Part shown: positions 32,932 through 41,170 of the stretch, piece by piece
Layout: every line of letters begins with the position of its first letter
Position numbering within the stretch: the stretch's first letter is position 1
Assembly: GCA_041190985.1 (NCBI GenBank)
Contig: JBEEPT010000159.1
Span: forward strand, 1 to 64,000
Length of the DNA: 64,000 bases
DNA from: Malikia sp041190985
Lineage (GTDB): Bacteria > Pseudomonadota > Gammaproteobacteria > Burkholderiales > Burkholderiaceae_C
Direction: 5' to 3'
Position numbers and translations under genes: made by a program
The notes under the pieces: generated by a model
Databases searched by the model: none
Told to the model about the DNA's origin: nothing
The model's input: only the letters and a program-made list of their open reading frames with translations

Positions 32932-33588
32932 TCAGCGCCGGCGCACGATCACCATGTAGTAGGCGCAGGCCACTCGTCCGTCGTCGTTGGCGAAGCGATA
33001 GGGCCCCTTGACCTCGAAGTACATCGAGTCGCCGGTGCGTAGCACATGCGGCTTGTCGTCCACGTAGGCGGTGAGCTGGCCCTGGGTCACGACCAGGTAC
33101 TTCTCGGTCGGCACCGAATACGCCGGCAGCAGGCCGGTGGAGCGGCCCGGCGGCAGGCGGTGCTGCACGAATTCCAGGCCGTTGTCCAGATGCTCGGGCG
33201 AGAGCACCAGGCGCTCGAAGCCGGTCTCGGTATCGCGGAACGCCAGATGCTCGCCGGCGCGGATCACCGAGACGCTGGAGGCGTCGGGCTCGGCGCCCAG
33301 CAGGCCGGACAGGGACACGCCGAGGCCGCCGGCGATGCGCACGATGATGGGCAGGGTGGGGCTCTTTTCGCCGCGCTCGATGGTCGAGAGCATGGAGCGG
33401 CTCACGCCCGAGCGCTGCGACAGTTCCTCCAGCGTCAGCTGGCCCTGCCCGCGCAGGGCCTTGATGCGCTGGCCCAGCGCCATGCTGATCGATTCGTCCG
33501 AGGGATGGGTCGGCGCTGCGTGCCGGACGGCGCCCGTGGCGCGCGCAGCCGGCTTGTCGTCGTGGGCGACGGGCTTGCTGTTGAGCAT
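32932..33588 (-). CDS. XRE-family regulator with C-terminal cupin domain
   Basis: The 218-residue protein has a lambda-repressor-like helix-turn-helix (LGQRIKALRGQGQLTLEELSQRSGVSRSMLSTIERGEKSPTL, about 38-79). A cupin_2 sensor domain follows (about 145-210, LPPGRSTGLLPAYSVPTEKYLVVTQGQLTA). Such regulators often control amine, amino acid or aldehyde catabolism, for example PuuR. It lies between a flavin reductase and a LysR gene, so the nearby monooxygenase locus is a reasonable target. Confidence 0.88.
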   Translation of the reverse strand: MLNSKPVAHDDKPAARATGAVRHAAPTHPSDESISMALGQRIKALRGQGQLTLEELSQRSGVSRSMLSTIERGEKSPTLPIIVRIAGGLGVSLSGLLGAEPDASSVSVIRAGEHLAFRDTETGFERLVLSPEHLDNGLEFVQHRLPPGRSTGLLPAYSVPTEKYLVVTQGQLTAYVDDKPHVLRTGDSMYFEVKGPYRFANDDGRVACAYYMVIVRRR

Positions 33589-33697
33589 GCTTGAATTCCG
33601 CGTTAGTGGATGACTGGAGTCTATACGCGACGCCGGAATTTCCCAAGAATGCCGGATTCCTGCGGGAAAACACCGAGAAATTGGGTCTTTTGTCGCC

Positions 33698-33727
33698 TTG
33701 ACACCACCCTGGTGGCAGGTCTATCGT
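33698..33727 (+). promoter_or_regulatory. Sigma-70 promoter of the second LysR gene
   Basis: A perfect -35 box TTGACA (33698-33703) is followed after 18 bases by TATCGT (33722-33727). The gene starts with GTG at 33791. Confidence 0.5.
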
Positions 33728-33790
33728 TTCCTCTATCATGGAAATTGTTTCTTCGATGGAGAACAAGAGCGTCCGGAAAGGGGACCGGCA

Positions 33791-34687
33791 GTGCGCATCG
33801 ACCCGGTGAGCCTGCGCCTGTTCGTGGCGGTCGTGGACACCGGCACCATCGCCGCCGCGGCCGAGCGTGAGTACATCGCGCCGTCGGCGGTCAGCCGGCG
33901 TCTGAGCGACCTGGAGGACCAGCTGCAGACCCAGCTGCTGCAGCGCAGCAACCGCGGCATCGCGCCCACCGCGGCCGGCATGGAACTGCTCGGCATGGCG
34001 CGCAGCGTGCTGAACGACCTGGACGACATCCAGCGCCAGATGCGCGACTTCTCCTCCGGCGAACGCGGCCTGGTGCGGGTGTTCGCCAACCTCTCGGCCA
34101 TCACCGAATTCATGCCCGGCTGCCTGCGCAGCTTCATGGTGCGCCATCCGCAGGTGCAGGTGAAGCTGGAGGAGCGGATCAGCAGCGCGGTGCTGCAGGG
34201 CGTTGCCAGCAACGCCGCGGACGTGGGCCTGTACGCCCACGGCAACAGCCAGGCCGACGGACTCGTGTCGCTGCCCTACCGGCGCGACGAACTGGTGCTC
34301 GCAGTGCCCATCGAGCATGCCCTGGCCGAGCGCGAGCACGTGGGCATCCGCGAGGCGCTGGCCTACGACTTCGTCGGGCTGCACAACGGCAGCTACATCA
34401 ACCAGGAACTGCTCAAGGCCGCGCAGGAGCAGGACCTGCCGTTTCGCTGCCGCATGCAGGTCACCAGCTTCGACGCGCTGGCGCTGATGGTGGAGGCCGG
34501 CATGGGCATCGCGCTGATGCCGCGCCTGATCGGCGAGCGCTTCGGCCGCCTGTTCGGCCTGCGCATCCTGCGGCTCGACGAGCCGTGGGCGATGCGCGAG
34601 CTGCGCCTGTGCGTGCGTGACATGAGCAACCTGCCCCGTGCCGCCCGGCTCTTCGTCGAGCACCTGCGCGCGGAGGCCTGCCGATGA
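33791..34687 (+). CDS. LysR-family regulator upstream of the flavin monooxygenase locus
   Basis: The 298-residue protein begins at a GTG (33791) preceded by GGAAAGGGG and reads VRIDPVSLRLFVAVVDTGTI. The helix-turn-helix is AAAAEREYIAPSAVSRRLSD. The effector domain follows and ends DMSNLPRAARLFVEHLRAEA. It is a clear paralog of the LysR at 28963. It lies 197 bases upstream of, and in line with, the LLM monooxygenase genes, whose control it probably exerts. Confidence 0.9.
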   Translation: MRIDPVSLRLFVAVVDTGTIAAAAEREYIAPSAVSRRLSDLEDQLQTQLLQRSNRGIAPTAAGMELLGMARSVLNDLDDIQRQMRDFSSGERGLVRVFANLSAITEFMPGCLRSFMVRHPQVQVKLEERISSAVLQGVASNAADVGLYAHGNSQADGLVSLPYRRDELVLAVPIEHALAEREHVGIREALAYDFVGLHNGSYINQELLKAAQEQDLPFRCRMQVTSFDALALMVEAGMGIALMPRLIGERFGRLFGLRILRLDEPWAMRELRLCVRDMSNLPRAARLFVEHLRAEACR

Positions 34688-34884
34688 GTGCTGCCGCCTG
34701 CGTCATCGCAGCCGGCGATGGTGGCCTCGCCAAGCATCGCTTTGCGCCCAGCGCCCGACAGGGAATGATCAATCAGAAGGGGCGGCGAATGATCGACCTC
34801 GCCCCGCCGCAACCCCTTCCGTCGCGCCGCCCACGGTCCGTGGCGGAAGGATTCCACCACCTGTAATCGCAACCAGGAGACATC

Positions 34885-36063
34885 ATGACAGAGCATAGCC
34901 ACGCCGCCATCAAGCCGAACCCGATGAGCAGCTCGCCCAACCGCATGAAGCTGGGCGTGTTCGCGATCAATGCCCACGGTGGCTGCGCGATCACCACCGC
35001 GCCCGAGGTGCACCGCGCCGACAACTGGAAGAAGAACCTCGAGACGATCCAGATCGCCGACCGTGCCGGCTTCGAGGCCGCGATCCCGATCGGCCGCTGG
35101 CGCGGTTTCGGTGGCGAGAGCAACTTCGGCGGCACCGCCTACGAGACCTACACCTGGGCCGCCGCGGTGGCCGCGTCGACCGAGCAGATCGCCTGCATCA
35201 CCACCTCGCACCTGCCCACGGTGCATCCGCTGTTCGCGGCCAAGCAGGCCGCCACCATCGACCACATCAGCGGCGGCCGCTTCGGCCTCAACATGATCTG
35301 CGGCTGGTTCGGCCCCGAGATGCGCATGTTCGGCGGCACGATGATGGAGCACGACGAGCGCTACGACTTCGCCGACGACTGGCTGTCGATCGCGCAGGAA
35401 GCCTGGACCAAGAGCGGCTACTTCAACCACAAGAGCAAGTACTTCAACCTGGTCGAGGCCTTCTCCGAGCCCAAGCCGCTGAACAAGCCCTTCCTGATCA
35501 ACGCCGGTGGCTCGCAGCGCGGCATGCGCTTCTGCGCGCAGCATGCGGACGCCGCCTTCATCCTGCTGGGCTCGCACGACCTGGCCGGCGCGCGCAAGCA
35601 GATTCAGTCCTACAAGAAGATGGCGCGCGAGGAGTTCGGCCGCGACCTCAAGGTCTGGTGCTATTCCTACGTCTCGGTGGCCGAGACCATGGCCGAGGCC
35701 AAGAAGCACGTCGACCGCTACACGCTCGAGATGGGCGACGACGTGGCCTGCGAGAACATCATCAAGGAGCTCGGCATCCAGACCGGCATCTTCACGCCCG
35801 AGCAGGCCGAGGCGTTCCGCTACCACTTCAAGGCGGGCTGGGCCGGCTTCCCGCTGGTGGGCACGCCCTCGATGATGGTCGAGCACCTGGAGATGCTGTC
35901 CGAGGCTGGTCTGGACGGCATCTGCCTGAGCTGGCTGGACTACCACAGCGGCATCCAGCAGTGGAACGCCGAGGTCCTGCCGCTGCTCGAGCGCGCCGGC
36001 CTGCGCGAGCCGTACCGCGCTGCGGCCAACGCCAGCCAGTGCCAGTCCACCCTGGTCGCCTGA
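34885..36063 (+). CDS. LLM-class (bacterial luciferase-like) flavin-dependent monooxygenase
   Basis: The 392-residue protein has a TIM-barrel luciferase-like fold: MKLGVFAINAHGGCAITTAP, AATIDHISGGRFGLNMICGWFGPEMRMFG, HDERYDFADDW and the C-terminal PSMMVEHLEMLSEAGLDGICL. The GRFGLNMICGW segment resembles the RutA, SfnG and alkanesulfonate monooxygenase groups, which use reduced FMN from a partner. The paired FMN reductase is the next gene (64 bases). The substrate could be a sulfur, nitrogen or cyclic carbon compound and is not determined. The start has AGGAGACATC upstream; in-frame ATGs at 34924 and 34945 are less likely. Confidence 0.88.
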   Translation: MTEHSHAAIKPNPMSSSPNRMKLGVFAINAHGGCAITTAPEVHRADNWKKNLETIQIADRAGFEAAIPIGRWRGFGGESNFGGTAYETYTWAAAVAASTEQIACITTSHLPTVHPLFAAKQAATIDHISGGRFGLNMICGWFGPEMRMFGGTMMEHDERYDFADDWLSIAQEAWTKSGYFNHKSKYFNLVEAFSEPKPLNKPFLINAGGSQRGMRFCAQHADAAFILLGSHDLAGARKQIQSYKKMAREEFGRDLKVWCYSYVSVAETMAEAKKHVDRYTLEMGDDVACENIIKELGIQTGIFTPEQAEAFRYHFKAGWAGFPLVGTPSMMVEHLEMLSEAGLDGICLSWLDYHSGIQQWNAEVLPLLERAGLREPYRAAANASQCQSTLVA

Positions 36064-36127
36064 GGCATAGCCAGATCCGGCGCGGGCCCGGGCGGCCCGC
36101 GCCTTTTTCCTGATTGGAGCCATTCCC

Positions 36128-36679
36128 ATGAGTGCACCGCGCATCGTCGGCCTGAGCGGCCATCTCACGCTGCCCTCGCGTACCCTGTGGCTGACGCAGC
36201 ATATCGTGGACCGAGTCGCCGCAGCGACCGGCGGCGAGGGCCAGGTCTACAGCGTCATGGACGATCCGGCCGGGCTCGGCCAAACGCTGGAGCGCAAGCT
36301 GGCACCGCCGAAGCTGGAAGCGGCACTGCGCGACATCGAGACCTGCGACGTGCTGGTGGCCGTCACGCCGGTCTACAAGGGCGGCTATGCCGGCCTGTTC
36401 AAGCACATGATCGACCTGCTGGACATGAAGGTGCTGGCGGGTCGTCCGGTGATCGTCGCGGCCACCGGCTACAGCGAGCGCCATGCCTGCGTGGTCGATT
36501 ACCTGATGCGTCCGCTGTTTGCCTTCTTCGGCGCGCAGGTCATGAACGCCGGCGTGTTCGCCGGCAAGACCGACATCGGCGAGCAATACCAGCTCGCACC
36601 GGCCCTCGAGGCCGCCATCGACAGCGCCGTCCGCCAGGCGGCGCACAGCCTCGGCACGTCGCAGTGCGAGGCGAACTGA
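36128..36679 (+). CDS. NAD(P)H-dependent FMN reductase
   Basis: The 183-residue protein has a flavodoxin-like fold: RIVGLSGHLTLPSRTLWLTQ (phosphate-binding loop region), VLVAVTPVYKGGYAGLFKHMIDLLD and GRPVIVAATGYSERHACVVDY. It matches MsuE/SsuE-type reductases that feed reduced FMN to two-component monooxygenases. Position right after the LLM monooxygenase and before an aldehyde dehydrogenase supports that pairing. Confidence 0.9.
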   Translation: MSAPRIVGLSGHLTLPSRTLWLTQHIVDRVAAATGGEGQVYSVMDDPAGLGQTLERKLAPPKLEAALRDIETCDVLVAVTPVYKGGYAGLFKHMIDLLDMKVLAGRPVIVAATGYSERHACVVDYLMRPLFAFFGAQVMNAGVFAGKTDIGEQYQLAPALEAAIDSAVRQAAHSLGTSQCEAN

Positions 36680-36695
36680 CACGGAGACAGATATC

Positions 36696-38174
36696 TTGGA
36701 ACGCTTTCGCATGTTCATCGACGGCCAGTGGTGCGATGCCGCCGGTGGCGAATTCTTCGACAGCATGAACCCCGCCACCGGCGAGACCTGGGCGAGCTTC
36801 CCGCACGCCGACAGCCGGGACGTGGATGCGGCAGTGCAGGCGGCCCACCGTGCCTTCAGCAGCGGCCCCTGGCCGCAGATGACGGCCAGCGCGCGCGGCC
36901 AGCTGCTGTACCGGCTGGGTGACCTGATCGCCGCGAATGCCGAGCGCCTGGCCGACCTGGAGGTGCGCGACAACGGCAAGCTCAAGGCCGAGATGCTGGG
37001 CCAGATGAAGTACCTGCCGCAGTGGTTCTATTACTACGGTGGCCTGGCCGACAAGGTCGAAGGCGCCGTCACGCCGATCGACAAGCCGGGCATGTTCCAC
37101 TACGTCAGCTACGAACCGCTGGGCGTGGTGGCCGCGATCGCGCCCTGGAACTCGCCGCTGCTGCTGGCGGTATGGAAGATCGCGCCGGCGCTGGCCGCGG
37201 GCAACACCATCGTGGTCAAGCCCTCGGAGTTTTCCTCGGCCTCCACCGTCGCCTTCGCCGAGCTGGTGCAGCAGGCGGGCTTCCCGGCCGGCGTGTTCAA
37301 CGTCGTCACCGGATTCGGCCCCGGCGTGGGCGAGCCGCTGGTGCGGCACCCCAAGGTGGCCAAGGTCGCCTTCACCGGCAGCGAGTCCGGCGGTCGCCGC
37401 GTCTACCAGAACGCCGCGGCCGACTTCAAGCGCGTCTCGCTGGAGCTGGGCGGCAAGTCGGCCAACATCGTGTTCGCCGATGCCCAGCTCGACGATGCGG
37501 TCAAGGGCGTGATCTCGGGCATCTTCGCCGCCACCGGGCAGACCTGCATGGCCGGCTCGCGCCTGCTGGTCGAACGCTCGATCCACGACGAGTTCGTCGC
37601 CAAGCTGGTGGCGTTCGCCAGGACCGCGCGCCTGGGCGATCCGCTGGACAGCCAGACCAATGTCGGGCCGGTGTCCACGCCGCCGCAGCTGGACAAGGTG
37701 CTGCAGTACATCGACATCGCCCGCAACGAAGGCGCGACCTGCGTGCTGGGCGGCGAGCGCTCGCGCCGGCCGGGCTGCGAGAAGGGCCTGTTCGTCGAGC
37801 CCACCATCTTCACCGGGGTGCACAACCGCATGCGCATCGCGCAGGAGGAGGTGTTCGGCCCCTTGCTGGTGGTGATTCCCTTCGACACCGAGGACGAGGC
37901 GGTGGCCATCGCCAACGACACGGCCTACGGCCTGGCCGCCGGCGTGTGGACGCGCGACCTGGAGCGCGCCATGACCATGCCCAAGCGCCTGCAGGCTGGC
38001 ACGGTGTGGGTCAACGCCTACCGGGTGGTCAGCTACCTGGCACCCTTCGGCGGGGTCAAGGCCTCGGGCCTGGGACGCGAGAACGGCATCCGCGCCATCC
38101 ACGAGTACCTGGAGCCCAAGAGCGTGTTCATCAATCCGCGCCCGGGCATTGCCAATCCCTTCGTGCTCGGCTGA
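36696..38174 (+). CDS. NAD(P)-dependent aldehyde dehydrogenase
   Basis: The 492-residue protein has the ALDH landmarks: PWNSPLLLAVWKIAPALAAGN, Glu250 in SLELGGKS, and catalytic Cys284 in GQTCMAGSRL. It probably oxidises the aldehyde made by the LLM monooxygenase. A TTG at 36696 with GGAGA nine bases before it is the best start; the first ATG is five codons later at 36711. The unusual TTG start fits the GGAGACA ribosome sites of its neighbours. Confidence 0.9.
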   Translation: MERFRMFIDGQWCDAAGGEFFDSMNPATGETWASFPHADSRDVDAAVQAAHRAFSSGPWPQMTASARGQLLYRLGDLIAANAERLADLEVRDNGKLKAEMLGQMKYLPQWFYYYGGLADKVEGAVTPIDKPGMFHYVSYEPLGVVAAIAPWNSPLLLAVWKIAPALAAGNTIVVKPSEFSSASTVAFAELVQQAGFPAGVFNVVTGFGPGVGEPLVRHPKVAKVAFTGSESGGRRVYQNAAADFKRVSLELGGKSANIVFADAQLDDAVKGVISGIFAATGQTCMAGSRLLVERSIHDEFVAKLVAFARTARLGDPLDSQTNVGPVSTPPQLDKVLQYIDIARNEGATCVLGGERSRRPGCEKGLFVEPTIFTGVHNRMRIAQEEVFGPLLVVIPFDTEDEAVAIANDTAYGLAAGVWTRDLERAMTMPKRLQAGTVWVNAYRVVSYLAPFGGVKASGLGRENGIRAIHEYLEPKSVFINPRPGIANPFVLG

Positions 38175-38186
38175 GGCGGAGGCGCA

Positions 38187-38763
38187 ATGAGCGCGCAGAC
38201 AGCGCTGCGGGCAGACCGCATCGAGGACGCCCTGGCCGCGCTGGTGCCTGGCCGAGCTGAACCTGCCGCTGATGGCTGCGGACAACGCCGACAGCATGCG
38301 CACCGCCTTCACCGTCACGGTGGATCTGCGCCACGGCACCACGACCGGCATCTCGGCCCGGGGCCGGGCGCTGACGGTGCGCGCGCTGGCCGATCCGGCC
38401 TGCGGCGCGGTGGTGTATCTGCGTGGCCACGAGGGGCGGGGCATAGGCCTGCTGCACAAGCTGCGGGCCTATGTCCTGCAGGACACCGGCGCCGACACGG
38501 CACAGGCCAATGTGGACCTGGGCCTGCCGGTGGATGCGCGCGACTATGCCACCGGCGCGCAGATCCTGGCCGACCTGGGGGTGGGCCGCATGCGGCGGAT
38601 GACCAACAATCCGAGCCAGTACGACGGCGTCTGCGCCTTCGGCCTGGAGGTCGTCGAGCGCATCCCGCTCGTCACGGTGCCCCACCGCGAGAACGCGGCC
38701 TACCTGCGCACCAAGCGCGAGCTGTTCGGCCACCTGCTGGCGCAGGCGGACGTCACGGTCTGA
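38187..38763 (+). pseudogene. ribBA: Decayed ribBA (DHBP synthase/GTP cyclohydrolase II) with two internal deletions
   Basis: Three pieces of a riboflavin-synthesis fusion are strung together. The first (38187 onward) reads RADRIEDALAALVPG, like the N-terminus of DHBP synthase. A frame change then leads to LPLMAADNADSMRTAFTVTVD and GTTTGISA, from the end of the DHBP catalytic domain. That runs straight into VVYLRGHEGRGIGLLHKLRA and the rest of GTP cyclohydrolase II. The DHBP acidic active site and the zinc-binding cysteines of the cyclohydrolase are absent. A frame from 38272 is open for 163 residues but cannot be active. An intact copy here would have supplied flavin for the monooxygenase system. 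Confidence 0.75.
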
Positions 38764-38782
38764 GGGGGCGGCCGGCGCGTCA

Positions 38783-38805
38783 GGACCTGCCGGGCTGGCG
38801 GGTCC
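38783..38805. terminator. Hairpin between ribBA remnant and MFS gene
   Basis: GGACCTGCC pairs with GGCGGGTCC (one G-U) around a five-base loop. It lies in the gap of a convergent gene pair and has no T tract. Confidence 0.4.
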
Positions 38806-38816
38806 CGGCGCTGCCG

Positions 38817-39998
38817 TCAGCGCTGCCGCCGCAGGAGCAGGCCGGCCAGTGCCAGCAGCGAGAACAGCGCGCCGGCATAGAACGTGAATGAAGCGCCGTA
38901 GCGGTCCCACAGCAGTCCGGCGACGGCGCTGGCGATCAGCATCGCGATGCCGCAGACGAGGTTGAAGAAGCCGTAGGCCGTGCCGCGCAGGTCGGCCGGC
39001 GCGGTGTCGGCGACCATCGTCGCCAGCAGTCCCTGGGTGATGCCCATGTGGATGCCCCACAGGGCCACGCCGAGGGTGATGTCGAGCCAGTGGTCGGGGC
39101 TGGCCAGCACCAGATCGGCCGCGATCAGCACGACCAGTCCCAGCGCCAGCAGCTTGCCGTGGCTCATGCGGTCCGACAGCTTGCCGAACGGATAGGCCGA
39201 GGCCGCGTAGACCAGGTTCATCGCCACCATCACGAGCGGGACATAGGCGAGCGGAATGCCCTCCTGCTGGGCGCGCAGCACCAGGAAGGCCTCGCTGAAG
39301 CGGGCCAGCGTGAACACGGCGCCGATGCCGACCACCCACCAGTAGGCCGGGCTCAGGCGCGCCAGGCTGTCGCGGCGGATCGGGTTGGTGCGCTTCGCGT
39401 CGACATGGCGCTGCGGCTCCCGCACGCCGAACAGCAGCAGCGCCACCGCGCACAGGCCGGGGATGACCGCGACCCAGAACACGGCCCTGAAGTCATTGGC
39501 CCACAGCAGCATCAGGCCGACCGCCAGCAGCGGTCCCAGGAAGGCGCCTACCGTGTCGAGCGACTGGCGCAGGCCGAAGGCGGCGCCGCGCACCTCGGAT
39601 GGGGCGATGTCGGCCACGAGCGCGTCGCGCGGCGCCCCCCGCACCCCCTTGCCGACCCGGTCCAGCAGGCGCGCCGCGAGCACGATGCCCACGGTCGGCG
39701 CGAGCGCAAAGACCGGCTTGGTCAGCGCGCCCAGGGTGTAGCCGAACACCGCCAGCGCCTTGCGCTTGCCCAGGTAGTCGCTGAGCGCGCCCGAGAACAC
39801 CTTGACGATCAGGGCCGTCGACTCGGCCAGCCCCTCGATCAGGCCGACCATCAGGGCGTTCGCGCCCAGTGTGCTCACCATGAACAGGGGCAGCAGGCTG
39901 TGAATCAGCTCCGACGAGATATCCATGAGCATGCTCACGAAGCCGAGGACCCAGATGCCTGCTGGGATCTTGCCGTGGGGTCGAGTGTCGGGGGTCAT
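38817..39998 (-). CDS. MFS transporter
   Basis: The 393-residue protein has about twelve hydrophobic helices. MFS loop motifs are visible (GALSDYLGKRKALAVFGYTL after helix 2, DRVGKGVRGAPRDALVADI in the central part, GKLSDRMSHGKLLALG in the second half). The group is that of small-molecule exporters; the substrate is not clear. The ATG at 39998 gives a cytoplasmic N-terminus directly before the first helix; a longer open frame upstream is unlikely. It converges on the ribBA remnant. Confidence 0.85.
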   Translation of the reverse strand: MTPDTRPHGKIPAGIWVLGFVSMLMDISSELIHSLLPLFMVSTLGANALMVGLIEGLAESTALIVKVFSGALSDYLGKRKALAVFGYTLGALTKPVFALAPTVGIVLAARLLDRVGKGVRGAPRDALVADIAPSEVRGAAFGLRQSLDTVGAFLGPLLAVGLMLLWANDFRAVFWVAVIPGLCAVALLLFGVREPQRHVDAKRTNPIRRDSLARLSPAYWWVVGIGAVFTLARFSEAFLVLRAQQEGIPLAYVPLVMVAMNLVYAASAYPFGKLSDRMSHGKLLALGLVVLIAADLVLASPDHWLDITLGVALWGIHMGITQGLLATMVADTAPADLRGTAYGFFNLVCGIAMLIASAVAGLLWDRYGASFTFYAGALFSLLALAGLLLRRQR

Positions 39999-40092
39999 GG
40001 ATACGCCTGATGGGAGCCAGCATGTGGCGGTCTGCTGCGCCCGAGTGTAAAGACCCTCCGCGCCCACTGCTGGCGCTGGCGGATCGGCAGTC

Positions 40093-41040
40093 TCATGCGG
40101 TCGTGTGCCCCAGGGATCCGGCGAACTGCTCGCGCAGGAACTGCACGAATACCGCCACCGATCGCGGCACATAGGCGGCATAGGGCCGGATGGCGTACAG
40201 GTGTCCGGCGAACGCGCCCACCGGCCGCCATTCGGGCAGCACGGTCTGCAGCCGGCCGCTTTCGAGCGCTGCCTGGGCGCTGAAGTCCGGCAGCAAGGCG
40301 ATGCCCAGGTCGGACAGCGCCGCATCACGCAAGGCCTCGCTGTTGTTGGCGGCGAAGCTGCCGTGCACCAGGATCGTCAGGCGCTCGCCCAGCCGCTGGC
40401 CGCTGGTGGCTTCGAAGGTCCAGGCCGGCGACTCGCGCGGGCGCGGGTAGTGCAGGCAGTTGTGCTGCGCCAGCTCTTCCGGCTGCAGCAGCGTGCCGTG
40501 GCGGCGCAGGTAGGACCTGGTCGCGACCAGCACGCTGCTGGTGGGGCACAGGCGCCAGGCGACGTGGGTGTCCGGTGGCGTCTCGGTATGCCGGATCGCC
40601 AGGTCGTAGCCCTCGGAGGCCAGCGCGATCAGCCGGTCCGAGAGGTCGAGCTCGATCCGGATCTCGGGATACCGGGCCAGGAAGCTGGCCAGCCTGGGGA
40701 CGATCTGCTGGCGCGCGAGCGCGACCGGCGCGGTGATCCGCAGCAGGCCCCTGGGCTGCGCCGCCTGGTCCCTGACCTCGGCAAAGGCCTGCGCGATGTG
40801 GTCGAAGGAGTTGCGGGTCTCGTCGACCAGCCGCTGTCCCGCCTCGGTCAGGCGCACGCTGCGGGTGGTGCGCCGCACCAGCGGCACGCCCGCGATCCGT
40901 TCCAGTTCGGCGATGCGCTGGCTCATGGCCGCCTTGCTGACGGCGAGCCGCTTGGCCGCTGCCGTGTAGCTGCCCTGCTGGCCCAGCACCGTCAGCCAGT
41001 GCAGGTGGCCCCAGAGGCTCTCGACTTTTTGGGATTCCAT
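40093..41040 (-). CDS. LysR-family regulator divergent from mmsA
   Basis: The 315-residue protein has a helix-turn-helix (SYTAAAKRLAVSKAAMSQRIAELE, about 24-47) and an effector domain (GLLRITAPVALARQQIVPRL). It is of the AaeR/DmlR-like LysR group and is not close to the other LysR proteins of the window. It is divergent from mmsA across a spacer with a long inverted repeat, so it most likely controls mmsA. Confidence 0.92.
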   Translation of the reverse strand: MESQKVESLWGHLHWLTVLGQQGSYTAAAKRLAVSKAAMSQRIAELERIAGVPLVRRTTRSVRLTEAGQRLVDETRNSFDHIAQAFAEVRDQAAQPRGLLRITAPVALARQQIVPRLASFLARYPEIRIELDLSDRLIALASEGYDLAIRHTETPPDTHVAWRLCPTSSVLVATRSYLRRHGTLLQPEELAQHNCLHYPRPRESPAWTFEATSGQRLGERLTILVHGSFAANNSEALRDAALSDLGIALLPDFSAQAALESGRLQTVLPEWRPVGAFAGHLYAIRPYAAYVPRSVAVFVQFLREQFAGSLGHTTA

Positions 41041-41046
41041 GCGAGC

Positions 41047-41090
41047 ATTGTTTGGTTGGTACCCGTTTATTGTTCAATAAATCAAACAAT
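41047..41090. promoter_or_regulatory. Nested palindrome between lysR and mmsA
   Basis: ATTGTTTGGTT (41047-41057) pairs with AATCAAACAAT (41080-41090) with one G-T mismatch. Inside is TTTATTG-TT-CAATAAA (41066-41081). The AT-rich symmetry in a GC-rich genome marks a probable LysR binding region. Confidence 0.6.
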
Positions 41091-41170
41091 ATGTTCACCG
41101 CGCATGGCTATGCGGGCGCGGATGGCGTTCCTAAACTGGCTCCACATTCCTTACCAACCAGGAGCAAGAC

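Noticed and set aside
34684..34866. A 60-codon frame starting on the stop of the second LysR gene (ATGA).
   Set aside because: It has no recognisable feature and its composition looks like spacer; the region is better read as the leader of the monooxygenase genes.
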